Assembly: GCF_017312405.1 (NCBI RefSeq)
Contig: NZ_BLTG01000006.1
Span: forward strand, 1 to 52,236
Source of the DNA: Mycobacterium sp. PO1
Lineage (GTDB): Bacteria > Actinomycetota > Actinomycetes > Mycobacteriales > Mycobacteriaceae
Length of the DNA: 52,236 bases
Direction: 5' to 3'
In this document: positions 1 through 8,831 of the stretch, piece after piece
How the letters are laid out: every line of letters begins with the position of its first letter
How positions within the stretch are numbered: position 1 is the first letter of the stretch
Made by a program: the position numbers and the translations under genes
Notes under the pieces: generated by a model
What the model saw: the letters and a program-made list of their open reading frames with translations, nothing else
Databases searched by the model: none
What the model was told of the DNA's origin: nothing

Positions 1-83
1 ACACTAGTTCGACACCCCGACAGGTCCGCCCGCGGATGTGGCCACAGAAACCACAGTGACAAAAGAGATTTCTGAGGAGCGAA

Positions 84-1484
84 CTACTCGAGTTTCTGAA
101 CCGCGCGTCGGCATTCAGCGCCCAACGCCTGCTCGCGGCCGTACAGCAGACCGAATGTGAAGCCGTTCTCACCGTCTGTGGTCCCGGCGGCGACACCGAT
201 TCGCCGCAGCCATGCCATCGCCACCACGGTGTCCTGGTGGTCGCCGAGCACACTCTGAATGTGCTTGAAGTGCTTGCGCTCTCGTTTGGCCGCCTTGGCA
301 TCGATCGGCTCCATGAGCTCGGCGGCGTAACGGGCCCGCTTGGCTGCCTTACGCGCCCGGTGCAACAGCTCCGCATCGTCGGCCTCCAGCGCGGTGGTGA
401 GACGACGCCGTGCCTTGCGCTGCGCCTTGTTCGCGAGCCTGCGCACCGCCGCAGCCTCGATCCAGTGGTGAAACGGCGCCCGGCGACGCCAGACCTGGAG
501 GTGCGACATCATCTTTGCGTACCGCGGTGACCTCATGGCCTCGTCGACCGCCTCGCGGGCGGGCAGTTCCACGGCCATGAGGTCGTTGCGGAGTCGCGCG
601 CGGACCGGGCCGAGGATCAGCTCCTCGGGCAGCTCGTCGAGGGCGGCACCGAGCCGTTCCTGCTGCACCTGGCAGTCACGGACGTCGCCGAGCACCCCGG
701 CGAACCATTTGAGGTCGGCTTCGACGTCGGCGACATCGTCTTCGGCGAAGACGTCGACGAGTTCGTCGAAGACTCGGATCGTGCTGCGCAGCCGACGAAT
801 CGCCACGCGGGTGTCGTGGATCGGATCATGCCCGCGCCGCAACTCGATGTCGCCGCGCACGATCTCGTCGACCTGCGCTGCCACATAGCGGTCGAGCGCC
901 TGCGCACCGGCTGCCACAGCCACCGCGTCGCGCTCGGCGTCACCGGCCAGCAAGCGGTCCACCCGCGGCGGCTCGGTCGACCGGCGCGCTCCCGCTTCCG
1001 ACAGCCGCTCCCGCAACCGCGCCGGCGCAGGGGCGGCGTGCACCTCCCGCCAAGCCAGCAGCCGGTCCCCGAGCGAAGCGCGCAGTTCGTCGTCGTCGAT
1101 CTCGAATCGCGACCCGCCCTCGGCGTCGCTGACCAGGTAGCGGTCGCGGAGCGTGCGGATCGTGGCGATGTGCGCCAGGTCCCGTCCTGCGGTGACTCCA
1201 TGGGTGATCGTCGCCAGTTCCTCGGGTACCGACGTCGAATCCGCGAAGCGCAACGTCGCGCTGCTACCGGGCATGGTCAACACCCATTCGGCATTGTCGG
1301 CCACCCGCCGGGTCACAGTCATGCCGAAGGCGTGCAGGTCGCGCTCGGCAGTGTCGAAGTAGGCCGTCTCGACGTCGTCGGTGGCGTGCTCGACCCGGCC
1401 GTCTGTGACCAGGTCTCCGAAGTGCGGGAGGGTGAACTCGCGGTCGACTTCCCAGTGGTCTCTCTGGTCGAGTGTGTCCGCCAT
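84..1484 (-). CDS. CYTH-CHAD domain protein (polyphosphate-binding type)
   Basis: A 466-residue protein with an N-terminal CYTH (triphosphate tunnel) region (about residues 10-190) and a C-terminal CHAD helical domain (about 205-460). CHAD is seen in the two basic His/Arg helices IHDTRVAIRRLRS and LHRARKAAKRARY, which in this family bind inorganic polyphosphate. The CYTH signature ExExK, normally a metal and phosphate site, reads EVDRE (residues 12-16), so the Lys is lost and triphosphatase activity is doubtful. ATG start at 1484. It begins 9 bp after the mbtA stop on the same strand, so it is probably co-transcribed from the iron-controlled mbtA promoter; this is inference. In M. tuberculosis other genes follow mbtA. 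Domain assignment is firm; the role is unknown. Confidence 0.85.
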   Translation of the reverse strand: MADTLDQRDHWEVDREFTLPHFGDLVTDGRVEHATDDVETAYFDTAERDLHAFGMTVTRRVADNAEWVLTMPGSSATLRFADSTSVPEELATITHGVTAGRDLAHIATIRTLRDRYLVSDAEGGSRFEIDDDELRASLGDRLLAWREVHAAPAPARLRERLSEAGARRSTEPPRVDRLLAGDAERDAVAVAAGAQALDRYVAAQVDEIVRGDIELRRGHDPIHDTRVAIRRLRSTIRVFDELVDVFAEDDVADVEADLKWFAGVLGDVRDCQVQQERLGAALDELPEELILGPVRARLRNDLMAVELPAREAVDEAMRSPRYAKMMSHLQVWRRRAPFHHWIEAAAVRRLANKAQRKARRRLTTALEADDAELLHRARKAAKRARYAAELMEPIDAKAAKRERKHFKHIQSVLGDHQDTVVAMAWLRRIGVAAGTTDGENGFTFGLLYGREQALGAECRRAVQKLE

Positions 1485-1493
1485 GCCTTACAA

Positions 1494-3179
1494 CTAGCCG
1501 TTTTTGCCCGCCATCAACCGGGCGACGACCTGCTTCTTGTCCACCTTCCCGACCGCGGTGGTCGGCAATGCGGGCATCGCGACGAGGGCGTCCGGGCGCG
1601 TGTGCGCCGACACGCCCCGCTCGTCGAGGAAGGCGTTCAGTTCGGTCAGCGTGATCGGGCGTCCGCGGAAAACGACCGCCGCGCAGATCTTCTCACCGAG
1701 GTACTCGTCGGGCAGTGCCACCGCAGCCGCGCTGTAGATCTGCGGATGGGTGTGCAGATGGTCCTCCAGGTCGGTCGCCGACACCGTCTCGCCGCCGCGG
1801 TGGATGACGTCCTTGATCCGTCCGGTGACTTCGACATACCCGGCTCTCGGGCCGCGGTCGAAGATCCGCACCCGGTCGCCGGTGCGGTAGAAGCCGTCCG
1901 GCGAGAAGGACCGCGCGTTGGCATCGTCGGCGCGGTAGTACCCGTTGAGTGTGTAGGGCCCCCGCACCAGCAGTTCGCCTTCTTCACCGGGCGCCACCTC
2001 GTCGCCGTTGTCGTCGACGACGCGCATCTCGTCGGCCGGCGACATCGGTCGGCCCTGGGTGTGGACGACGACGTCGAGCGGATCGCCGGGTCGGGTGAAG
2101 TTGAGCATTCCTTCGGCCATGCCGAAGATCTGTGCCATGCCGGGCGTGAGCCTGTCGAGAATGAAGCGCGCGTCCTCGGGGCTCATGCGGGAGCCGCCGA
2201 CCTGGACGTAGCGCAGCGACGTCGGCAGCACCGGTTCCCAGTCGCAGGCCTGAGCCCACAATTTGGCCAACGCGTTCACCAGGCCGGTGACGGTGACCGA
2301 GTGCTTGTCGATCAGCGCGAAGGCGGATTCGGGGCTGGGGTCGGCGGTGAACACCGTCGTCGCACCCACCGTCATCGAGCCCAGCAGGCCCGGGCACGCC
2401 AGGGGGAAGTTGTGACCGGCCGGCAGTGCGACGAGATAGACGTCCTGAGCGGTCATCTCGCAGGTCTGCGCGCACGTGCGGGCGTTGTAGAGGTAGTCGT
2501 CGTGGGTGCGGGCGATCAGCTTCGGTAAGCCGGTGGTGCCGCCGGAAACGAGTAGCAGCGCAGGGCTGTTCGGGTCGACGGGCTGACGGTCGGCGGGCTC
2601 ACCCGGATGCTCGACGAGTGAGGACCACGGCACGAAGTCCGCGGAGTCGCCGTCGACGATGACGTGGCGCAGGGCAGGATGCCCGGCGACGAGCGTGGCG
2701 GCCATGTCGCGGTAGTCGAAACCGCCCACCTTGTCGGCGACGATCAGCGCGACCGCGCCGCTGACCTCGGCGAAATGTCCGAGTTCGGCCGTGCGATGCC
2801 CCGGCAGGCACATCACCGGCACCGCCCCGGCGCGCAGCAGCCCGAACAGCGCCACCGCGAACTGGCAGGAGTTGGGCAGCTGCACCATCACCCGGTCGCC
2901 TTCGGCGATGCCGAGCTCCGCCAGCCCCGCGGCGACCCGATCCGCCACGGCCGCCAACTCCGCGAAGGAGTACGAGGTCGCGGAGTCGACGATCGCGGTG
3001 CGGTCCGGCCATCGCGCAGAGGCGTCGGTCAGAATCGAATCCAGTGGTCGGCCCGTCCAGTAGCCGGCCTCCCGGTAGGCCTGGGCGCGGTCCTCCGGGA
3101 AGGGCACGAAACCCGTCAGCAGGTCAGCGGACGCGTGTCCATGTGGTTTGCCCTGGTCAGCCAGGAATCCGGTGCTCAT
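1494..3179 (-). CDS. mbtA: Salicyl-AMP ligase MbtA
   Basis: A 561-residue member of the ANL adenylate-forming family. It activates salicylate as salicyl-AMP and loads it on the aryl carrier domain of MbtB, the first step of mycobactin assembly in the cytoplasm. The phosphate-binding A3 loop is SGGTTGLPKL (near residue 212), the A7 motif YRTGDRV is present, and the C-terminal lysine motif is AVGKVDKK. Length matches the family (about 560). ATG start at 3179; no strong ribosome site is visible. It is divergent from mbtB, sharing a 98-bp control region with two IdeR boxes, so it should be repressed when iron is plentiful. The arylic-acid-ligase sequence, the position and the neighbours leave little doubt. 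Confidence 0.96.
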   Translation of the reverse strand: MSTGFLADQGKPHGHASADLLTGFVPFPEDRAQAYREAGYWTGRPLDSILTDASARWPDRTAIVDSATSYSFAELAAVADRVAAGLAELGIAEGDRVMVQLPNSCQFAVALFGLLRAGAVPVMCLPGHRTAELGHFAEVSGAVALIVADKVGGFDYRDMAATLVAGHPALRHVIVDGDSADFVPWSSLVEHPGEPADRQPVDPNSPALLLVSGGTTGLPKLIARTHDDYLYNARTCAQTCEMTAQDVYLVALPAGHNFPLACPGLLGSMTVGATTVFTADPSPESAFALIDKHSVTVTGLVNALAKLWAQACDWEPVLPTSLRYVQVGGSRMSPEDARFILDRLTPGMAQIFGMAEGMLNFTRPGDPLDVVVHTQGRPMSPADEMRVVDDNGDEVAPGEEGELLVRGPYTLNGYYRADDANARSFSPDGFYRTGDRVRIFDRGPRAGYVEVTGRIKDVIHRGGETVSATDLEDHLHTHPQIYSAAAVALPDEYLGEKICAAVVFRGRPITLTELNAFLDERGVSAHTRPDALVAMPALPTTAVGKVDKKQVVARLMAGKNG

Positions 3180-3222
3180 CTGGTGAAATCGTCCGCTCGG
3201 GGTAGAAGTGTTCGGTGAACCG

Positions 3223-3228
3223 AATATA
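3223..3228 (-). promoter_or_regulatory. Predicted -10 hexamer of mbtA
   Basis: On the minus strand this reads TATATT, close to the sigma-A -10 consensus, 43 bp upstream of the mbtA ATG. It lies at the edge of the first IdeR box, where bound repressor would block polymerase. No convincing -35 was found. Start site not proven. Confidence 0.5.
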
Positions 3229-3244
3229 GGGTAGCCTCCACAAA
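3226..3244. promoter_or_regulatory. IdeR iron box 1 (mbtA-mbtB)
   Basis: ATAGGGTAGCCTCCACAAA matches 12 of 19 positions of the mycobacterial IdeR consensus TTAGGTTAGGCTAACCTAA; the left half is the better one. It also holds the likely mbtB -10 (TAGGGT, 3227-3232). IdeR with ferrous iron should repress both divergent genes here. A pair of IdeR boxes between mbtA and mbtB is known from M. tuberculosis. Confidence 0.75.
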
Positions 3245-3245
3245 G

Positions 3246-3264
3246 TTAGGGCAGCCTGACTTAA
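3246..3264. promoter_or_regulatory. IdeR iron box 2 (mbtA-mbtB)
   Basis: TTAGGGCAGCCTGACTTAA matches 14 of 19 consensus positions and has strong outer arms (TTAGG and CTTAA). Its start is 20 bp after the start of box 1, about two helical turns, which would let repressor dimers bind side by side. It lies just before the mbtB ribosome site. Confidence 0.85.
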
Positions 3265-3277
3265 CGCTGGAGGCTTT

Positions 3278-6200
3278 GTGGGTGTGGCGGTGACGAGAGC
3301 GCAGACGGTTCGAGACGAAGTCGCCGAACTGCTCGGCATGAGTGCGGACGAGCTGGATCCGCATGCCGATCTGATCGCGTCGGGCCTGGACTCCATCCGG
3401 ATGATGTCGCTGTCGGGGCGGTGGCGCCGGCAGGGCATCTCCGTCGGGTTCGCCGATCTGGCCGCCAACCCGACCGTAGCTGCATGGGCGGACCTCGTCG
3501 CCGCTCACGACGCCACCACACCGACCGGCACGGCGCCGACCTTTACCACCGGGAACCCGGGCGCTGACGGCTCGAGTTCCTGCAGCGATCAGGCCGAGGA
3601 CAACGAACCCTTCCCGCTGGCGCCGATCCAGCACGCTCTGTGGGTGGGCCGCAACGACGATCAGCAGCTGGGGGGCGTGGCTGCCCACCTCTATGTCGAA
3701 TTCGACGGTGTAAGAGTCGATCCCGAGCGGCTGCGGGATGCCGCGGCGCGGCTGGCCCGGCGCCACCCCATGCTGAGGGTGGAGATCCTGCCCGACGGGA
3801 CGCAGCGCGTCGGCGATCGCAGCCTGCCGGTCACCGTCTTCGACCTGCGCGACCTCGACTCCGCGGCGGCTCAGCGACGCCTCGACGAGATCCGCGACGC
3901 CAAATCGCATCAGATGTTGGTGGACGAGGTCCTCGAACTGTCGCTGTCGCTGCTTCCCGACGGCAGCACCAGGCTGCACGTCGACCTGGACATGCAGGCC
4001 GCCGACGCGGTCAGCTACCGCAACTTCATGTCAGATCTCGCGGTGTTCTACGACGGCGGAACGCTGCCAGAGCTCGGCTACACCTACCGCCAGTACCGAG
4101 CAGAGGTCACGGCCGACAACTCCCAGTCAGACGCTGACCGCCGGTGGTGGGCCGAACGAATCCCGGATCTGCCGGAAGGCCCCGCGCTGCCGCTGGTTCC
4201 GCGTGACGAACAGGCCGACCCACGTCGCGGCACTCGGCGCTGGCACATCTTCGATGTCGAGACCCGCGACGCGTTGTTCGCCGCGGCGCACCGGCGGGGG
4301 ATCACCCCGGCGATGGCCGTGGCTGCGTCCTATGCCGGCACACTGGCGCGCTGGTCGACGAACCGGCGGTTCCTGCTGAACCTGCCGATGTTCGGCCGTG
4401 AGCAGTTCCACGCCGACGTCGACAAGCTGGTGGGGGACTTCACGTCATCGCTGATGCTCGACGTCGACCTCACCGATGCCACCACTCCCGCGGCCCGCGG
4501 CCGGGTTCTGCAGCGGGCACTGCATGTTTCGGCGGCACACTCGCACTACTCGGGTCTGTCGGTGCTGCGTGACCTGACTCGCCACCACGGCACCCCGGTT
4601 CTGGCGCCGATCGTCTACACCAGCGCCCTCGGTCTCGGTGATCTGTTCGCCGGCGAGGTGACCGAGCAGTTCGGCAGGCCGGTGTGGACGATTTCTCAAG
4701 GCCCGCAGGTGCTGATCGACGCTCAGGCCACGCCGGTGGCCGAGGGCTTGATGATCAACTGGGATGTGCGCGAGGATGCCTTCCGGCCCGGCGTCGCCGA
4801 CGCCATGTTCGCCCACCACCTTGCTGAACTGAAGCGGCTGGCCGACGACGACACCGCCTGGGAGACGGCGGACCAGCCCGCCGTCACGCCGGAACAACAG
4901 ACTGCCCGCGACGCGGTGAACGCGGTGCAGGCGCCTCGCAGCGGCGAAGCGCTGCACGACGGATTCTTCCGCCGGGCACAGCTGCAGCCCGACTCGCCGG
5001 CCGTGTACAGCAGTGCCGGTGACCTCACCTACGGCCAGCTTCGTGAGCAGGTGCTCGAGGTCGCCGCCGGCTTGACCGTGGCCGGTGTGCGGCCCGGCGA
5101 CGCCGTCGCGGTCATGGGGCCCAAGGGTGCCGAACAGGTGACCGCGCTGCTCGCCATTCTGGCTGCCGGCGCCGTGTACGTGCCGGTCGGCATCGATCAC
5201 CCGGACGAGCGTGCCGCACGGATGCTGACCGGCGCCGGGGTCCGGATGGCTCTCGTGTGCGGCGACCAGCCCCCAACCGGCTTACCGGCGCTGACCGTGA
5301 CTGAAGCGCGGCGCGTCGGCCGCCACGAAGCCGGTTTCGAACCCGCGGCAGCCGAGCCCGACGACCTGGCCTACACCTTGTTCACCTCGGGTTCCACCGG
5401 TGAGCCCAAAGGTGTGGAGATGACGCACTCGGCGGCGATGAACACCGTCGAGTTCATCAACGCCCACTTCGAGATCGGACCGCAGGACCGGTGCCTGGCA
5501 CTGTCGACGCTGGAATGCGACCTGTCGGTGCTCGACGTGTTCGCGATGCTGCGCGCCGGCGGATCTCTCGTCGTGGTCGACGAGGCGCACCGACGCGACC
5601 CGGACACCTGGGCTCGACTGATCGAGGCCAACCGGGTGACCGTGCTGCACTTCATGCCCGGCTGGCTGGAGATGCTGATCGAGGTCCCCGGCGACCTCTC
5701 GTCGGTGCGGGTGGTGCCGACCGGCGGTGACTGGGTGCGCCCGCAGATGGTGCGCGCGTTGCGAGAACGCGCCCCGCACATGCGTTTCGCGGGTCTGGGC
5801 GGGGCCACCGAAACGGCCACCCACAACACCGTCTGCGACGTCCGAGAGATCCCCGCCGACTGGTCCTCCGTGCCTCTGGGCGTGCCGTTGCCCAACAACG
5901 AGTGCCGCGTGGTGGGTCCCGACGGTCAGGACTGCCCCGACTGGGTTCCCGGCGAATTGTGGGTGGGTGGTCGCGGCATCGCCCGCGGCTACTGCGCCCG
6001 CCCCGACCTCACGGCCCAACGATTCGTCGAGCATGCCGGCCGCCGGTGGTACCGCACCGGCGACCTGGTGCGCTACCGGCCCGGCGGCGTCATCGAATTC
6101 GTCGGACGTGCCGACCACCGGATCAAGATCAGCGGCTACCGCGTCGAACTCGGGGATGTGGAATCCGCGCTGCGCCGCATCGACGGGGTGGAAGCCGCGG

Positions 6201-6766
6201 TCGCCGCGGTGGTGCCCACCGACGGGCGCGACGTGCTGGCCGCTCTGGTGTGCGCCGCTGCCGAGCCGCGCCACATCGCCGAGGAACTTGCCGGTCTGGT
6301 GCCACCGCACATGGTGCCCCAGATCATCGTGTGCGCGCCACGCATCCCCTTCACCGTCGGAGGCAAGATCGACCGGGCCGCGGTCGCCCGCGAGCTGAGA
6401 AACGCCGATGTCCTCGCCACCGTGGCCGGCTACCGTGCCCCGGCCACCCCGCTGGAGTCTGCGCTGAGCAGCATCGTCGGCGAGGTCCTCGGCCGCGACA
6501 GCATCGGCGCCGACGACGACTTCTTCTCGGTGGGAGGCGATTCCGTCCTGGCCACCCAGGTGGTGGCGCGGATTCGCACCTGGCTGAACACCCCGTCGGT
6601 GATGGTCGCCGACATCTTCGCGACTCGCACCGTGTCCGCGCTGGCCGCGCGGATGAGCGCCAACGAGCCGAACAACAGCAGGTTGAGCGAGGTCGCCGCG
6701 CTGTATCTGGAGGTGGCGGAGATGGAGAACGCCGACGTGATCGCGGCGCTGGAATCCGCGCGATGA
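3278..6766 (+). CDS. mbtB: Phenyloxazoline synthase MbtB (NRPS, no thioesterase domain)
   Basis: A 1162-residue NRPS that joins salicylate to Ser/Thr and cyclises it to the (methyl)oxazoline of mycobactin. Domains in order: aryl carrier (Ser39 in LDSIRMMSL), heterocyclisation domain (about 110-530; DxxxxDxxS at D238, D243, S246), adenylation (about 555-1050; A3 loop FTSGSTGEPKG), and peptidyl carrier (Ser1089 in GGDSVLATQ). M. tuberculosis MbtB is about 1414 residues and ends in a thioesterase; here that domain is the next gene, and the two lengths add to 1409. GTG start at 3278 follows CTGGAGG (3267-3273) with only 4 nt spacing; in-frame GTGs at 3284 and 3290 are alternatives. It is the first gene of the mbtB-H operon, controlled by the IdeR boxes just upstream. 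Confidence 0.96.
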   Translation: MGVAVTRAQTVRDEVAELLGMSADELDPHADLIASGLDSIRMMSLSGRWRRQGISVGFADLAANPTVAAWADLVAAHDATTPTGTAPTFTTGNPGADGSSSCSDQAEDNEPFPLAPIQHALWVGRNDDQQLGGVAAHLYVEFDGVRVDPERLRDAAARLARRHPMLRVEILPDGTQRVGDRSLPVTVFDLRDLDSAAAQRRLDEIRDAKSHQMLVDEVLELSLSLLPDGSTRLHVDLDMQAADAVSYRNFMSDLAVFYDGGTLPELGYTYRQYRAEVTADNSQSDADRRWWAERIPDLPEGPALPLVPRDEQADPRRGTRRWHIFDVETRDALFAAAHRRGITPAMAVAASYAGTLARWSTNRRFLLNLPMFGREQFHADVDKLVGDFTSSLMLDVDLTDATTPAARGRVLQRALHVSAAHSHYSGLSVLRDLTRHHGTPVLAPIVYTSALGLGDLFAGEVTEQFGRPVWTISQGPQVLIDAQATPVAEGLMINWDVREDAFRPGVADAMFAHHLAELKRLADDDTAWETADQPAVTPEQQTARDAVNAVQAPRSGEALHDGFFRRAQLQPDSPAVYSSAGDLTYGQLREQVLEVAAGLTVAGVRPGDAVAVMGPKGAEQVTALLAILAAGAVYVPVGIDHPDERAARMLTGAGVRMALVCGDQPPTGLPALTVTEARRVGRHEAGFEPAAAEPDDLAYTLFTSGSTGEPKGVEMTHSAAMNTVEFINAHFEIGPQDRCLALSTLECDLSVLDVFAMLRAGGSLVVVDEAHRRDPDTWARLIEANRVTVLHFMPGWLEMLIEVPGDLSSVRVVPTGGDWVRPQMVRALRERAPHMRFAGLGGATETATHNTVCDVREIPADWSSVPLGVPLPNNECRVVGPDGQDCPDWVPGELWVGGRGIARGYCARPDLTAQRFVEHAGRRWYRTGDLVRYRPGGVIEFVGRADHRIKISGYRVELGDVESALRRIDGVEAAVAAVVPTDGRDVLAALVCAAAEPRHIAEELAGLVPPHMVPQIIVCAPRIPFTVGGKIDRAAVARELRNADVLATVAGYRAPATPLESALSSIVGEVLGRDSIGADDDFFSVGGDSVLATQVVARIRTWLNTPSVMVADIFATRTVSALAARMSANEPNNSRLSEVAALYLEVAEMENADVIAALESAR

Positions 6767-7506
6767 TCGGCGAGCCGCAGCAACTGGATCTCGCGCCGTG
6801 GATCAAGCGGTTCCCGGGAGAACCCGGTACGGCGACCATCGTGTTCCCGCACGCCGGCGGAGCCGCCGCCGCATACCGCAACTTCGCGCGCGCGTTGGCG
6901 GCCCACGGCGTCGACACCTTCATCATGCAGTACCCGCAGCGCGGTGAACGACTCACCGACCCGCCCGCCGAGTCGGTGACCGACCTGGCTCGTGACATGC
7001 TCGACGCGGCGGACTGGGCAGGCCTGGGTCCGCTACGGCTGTTCGGCCATTGCATGGGCGCTCTGGTCGGGTTCGAGTTCGCCCGGCTTGCCGAACAGCG
7101 CGGCGTCGCTGTCCGTGAGCTGTGGGCCTCGGCCAGTCAGGCGCCCGCCACGGTCGCAGGGTCTCGTCCGGTGCCCACCACCGACAGCGGACTGCTCGCC
7201 GATATCGTCGACCTCGGCGGCACCGACGCCAGCCTCCTCGACGACGAGGACTTCCTGGAGCTGCTTTTGCCCGCGGTGCGGTCCGACTACCAGGCATTCA
7301 ACCGCTACACGTGCGGCCGCGAGGTGCGGGTCGCCGCCGACATCCACGCCGTCGGCGGTCGCAGCGACCATCGTGTCGAGCCGGATCTGTTGCGCGCGTG
7401 GGAATGCCACACCGACGGTGTCTTCACGCTGACCATGTTCGACGGTGGCCACTTCTATGTCGACGGCCACCTCGAGGAGGTCGCCGAACTGGTGAGTTGC
7501 ACATGA
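6763..7506 (+). CDS. mbtT: Stand-alone mycobactin thioesterase (MbtT-like)
   Basis: A 247-residue type II thioesterase (alpha/beta hydrolase). It probably clears wrong or stalled acyl groups from the carrier domains, or does the job of the MbtB C-terminal thioesterase of M. tuberculosis. The oxyanion loop HAGG (residues 30-33) is typical. The nucleophile elbow reads FGHCMG, so Cys97 replaces the usual Ser of GHSxG. Asp202 (GGRSDH) and His230 (DGGHFY) complete the triad. The ATG overlaps the mbtB stop as ATGA, and the gene overlaps mbtC the same way, so it is translationally coupled to both. The symbol mbtT is used from memory of fast-growing mycobacteria. Confidence 0.88.
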   Translation: MIGEPQQLDLAPWIKRFPGEPGTATIVFPHAGGAAAAYRNFARALAAHGVDTFIMQYPQRGERLTDPPAESVTDLARDMLDAADWAGLGPLRLFGHCMGALVGFEFARLAEQRGVAVRELWASASQAPATVAGSRPVPTTDSGLLADIVDLGGTDASLLDDEDFLELLLPAVRSDYQAFNRYTCGREVRVAADIHAVGGRSDHRVEPDLLRAWECHTDGVFTLTMFDGGHFYVDGHLEEVAELVSCT

Positions 7507-8831
7507 CCGATGATCCGGTGGTGATCGTCGGGATGGCAGTCGAGGCCCCGGGCGGAGTGGACAGCACCCACGACTACTGGCGGCTGCTGTGCGACGAGCG
7601 GGAAGCGCTGGGCCCGTTCCCCGACGATCGCGGCTGGTCGATCCGCACTCTGCTGGACGGATCACGCCGAGACGGATTCAAGCCCATCCACAACCTCGGC
7701 GGATTCCTCAGCGGCGCCGCCACCTTCGATCCCGAGTTCTTCGGCATCTCGCGGCGCGAGGCGGTCGCCATGGATCCCCAGCAGCGGGTCGCGTTGCGGG
7801 TGACCTGGCGTGCGCTCGAGGACGCCGGCATCAACCCCGACGACATCGCCGGACATGAGGTCGGCTGTTACATCGGAGCGTCGGACATGCGCTACGGGCC
7901 GGACATGGCCGAGTTCTCCGAGCACAGTGGGCATCTGATCACCGGCACCTCGCTGGCTGTCATCTCCGGTCGGATCGCCTACACGCTGGCACTCGCCGGT
8001 CCCGCGATGACCGTCGACACGTCCTGCTCGTCGGCGCTGTCGGCGGTACACCTGGCGGTGCAGGGACTGCGTGCCGGCGACTGTGACGTCGCACTGGCCG
8101 GTGGGGTGTGCGTGATGGGTGCACCCGGATACTTCGTCGAGTTCTCCAAGCAGCACGCGTTGTCCGACGACGGCCATTGCCGCCCGTACAGCGCGCACGC
8201 CAGCGGCACCGTGTGGGCCGAGGGCGCCGGGATGTTCGTGCTGCAACGCAAGTCGGCCGCACTGCGGGACCGCCGCCCGGTCCTGGCCGAGGTGCGGGCG
8301 AGCGTCGCGAATTCCGACGGACGGTCGGTGGGTCTGACCGCACCGAGCCGCGAGGCGCAGATCCGGCTGTTCCGGCGCGCCCTGCACACCGCCGGTACCG
8401 GTCCCGAAGACATCGGCATGGTCGAGGGCCACGGCACCGGCACCCGACTCGGTGATCGCACCGAGTTGACCTCGCTGGCGGCCACCTACGGCGCGGGCGC
8501 CCCGGGCCGTGGACCGCTGCTGGGTTCGGTCAAGTCCAACGTCGGACACACCCAGGCTGCGGCGGGCGCGCTCGGCCTGGCCAAGGTGCTGCTGGCCGCC
8601 CGGCATGGCACCGTGCCGGCCACCCTGCACGTCGACGACCGCAGCAGTGAAATCGACTGGGAGAACACCGCTCTGCGACTGGCCGCGAAGTCCACTGCGT
8701 GGCCGGCGCGAGACGGAGCCCGGATCGGCGCCGTATCGGCATTCGGGATGAGCGGCACCAACACCCATGTCGTCGTCGAGGTGCCCGACACCGGGGGAGA
8801 GGGCGCCCGGGGGCAAGGCAGGGCGGCTTGA
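7503..8831 (+). CDS. mbtC: Polyketide ketosynthase MbtC
   Basis: A 442-residue stand-alone beta-ketoacyl synthase. With MbtD it forms one split PKS module thought to make the beta-hydroxybutyrate link of mycobactin. The catalytic Cys175 is in DTSCSSA; the two His are in EGHGTGT and KSNVGHT. Length matches M. tuberculosis MbtC (about 444). There is no AT, KR or ACP; MbtD supplies these. ATG at 7503 overlaps the thioesterase stop (ATGA), and the TGA stop shares its last base with the mbtD ATG. The C-terminal tail is Gly-rich and probably a linker. Confidence 0.95.
   Translation: MTDDPVVIVGMAVEAPGGVDSTHDYWRLLCDEREALGPFPDDRGWSIRTLLDGSRRDGFKPIHNLGGFLSGAATFDPEFFGISRREAVAMDPQQRVALRVTWRALEDAGINPDDIAGHEVGCYIGASDMRYGPDMAEFSEHSGHLITGTSLAVISGRIAYTLALAGPAMTVDTSCSSALSAVHLAVQGLRAGDCDVALAGGVCVMGAPGYFVEFSKQHALSDDGHCRPYSAHASGTVWAEGAGMFVLQRKSAALRDRRPVLAEVRASVANSDGRSVGLTAPSREAQIRLFRRALHTAGTGPEDIGMVEGHGTGTRLGDRTELTSLAATYGAGAPGRGPLLGSVKSNVGHTQAAAGALGLAKVLLAARHGTVPATLHVDDRSSEIDWENTALRLAAKSTAWPARDGARIGAVSAFGMSGTNTHVVVEVPDTGGEGARGQGRAA

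Noticed and set aside
1..83. A gene end or terminator at the left edge.
   Set aside because: No hairpin with T run and no codable frame with recognisable sequence in these 83 bases.
816..2528. A 570-codon open frame on the plus strand across the CHAD gene and mbtA.
   Set aside because: It is antisense to two clear genes, Arg/Gly/His-rich, with no recognisable motif; typical shadow frame of high-GC DNA.
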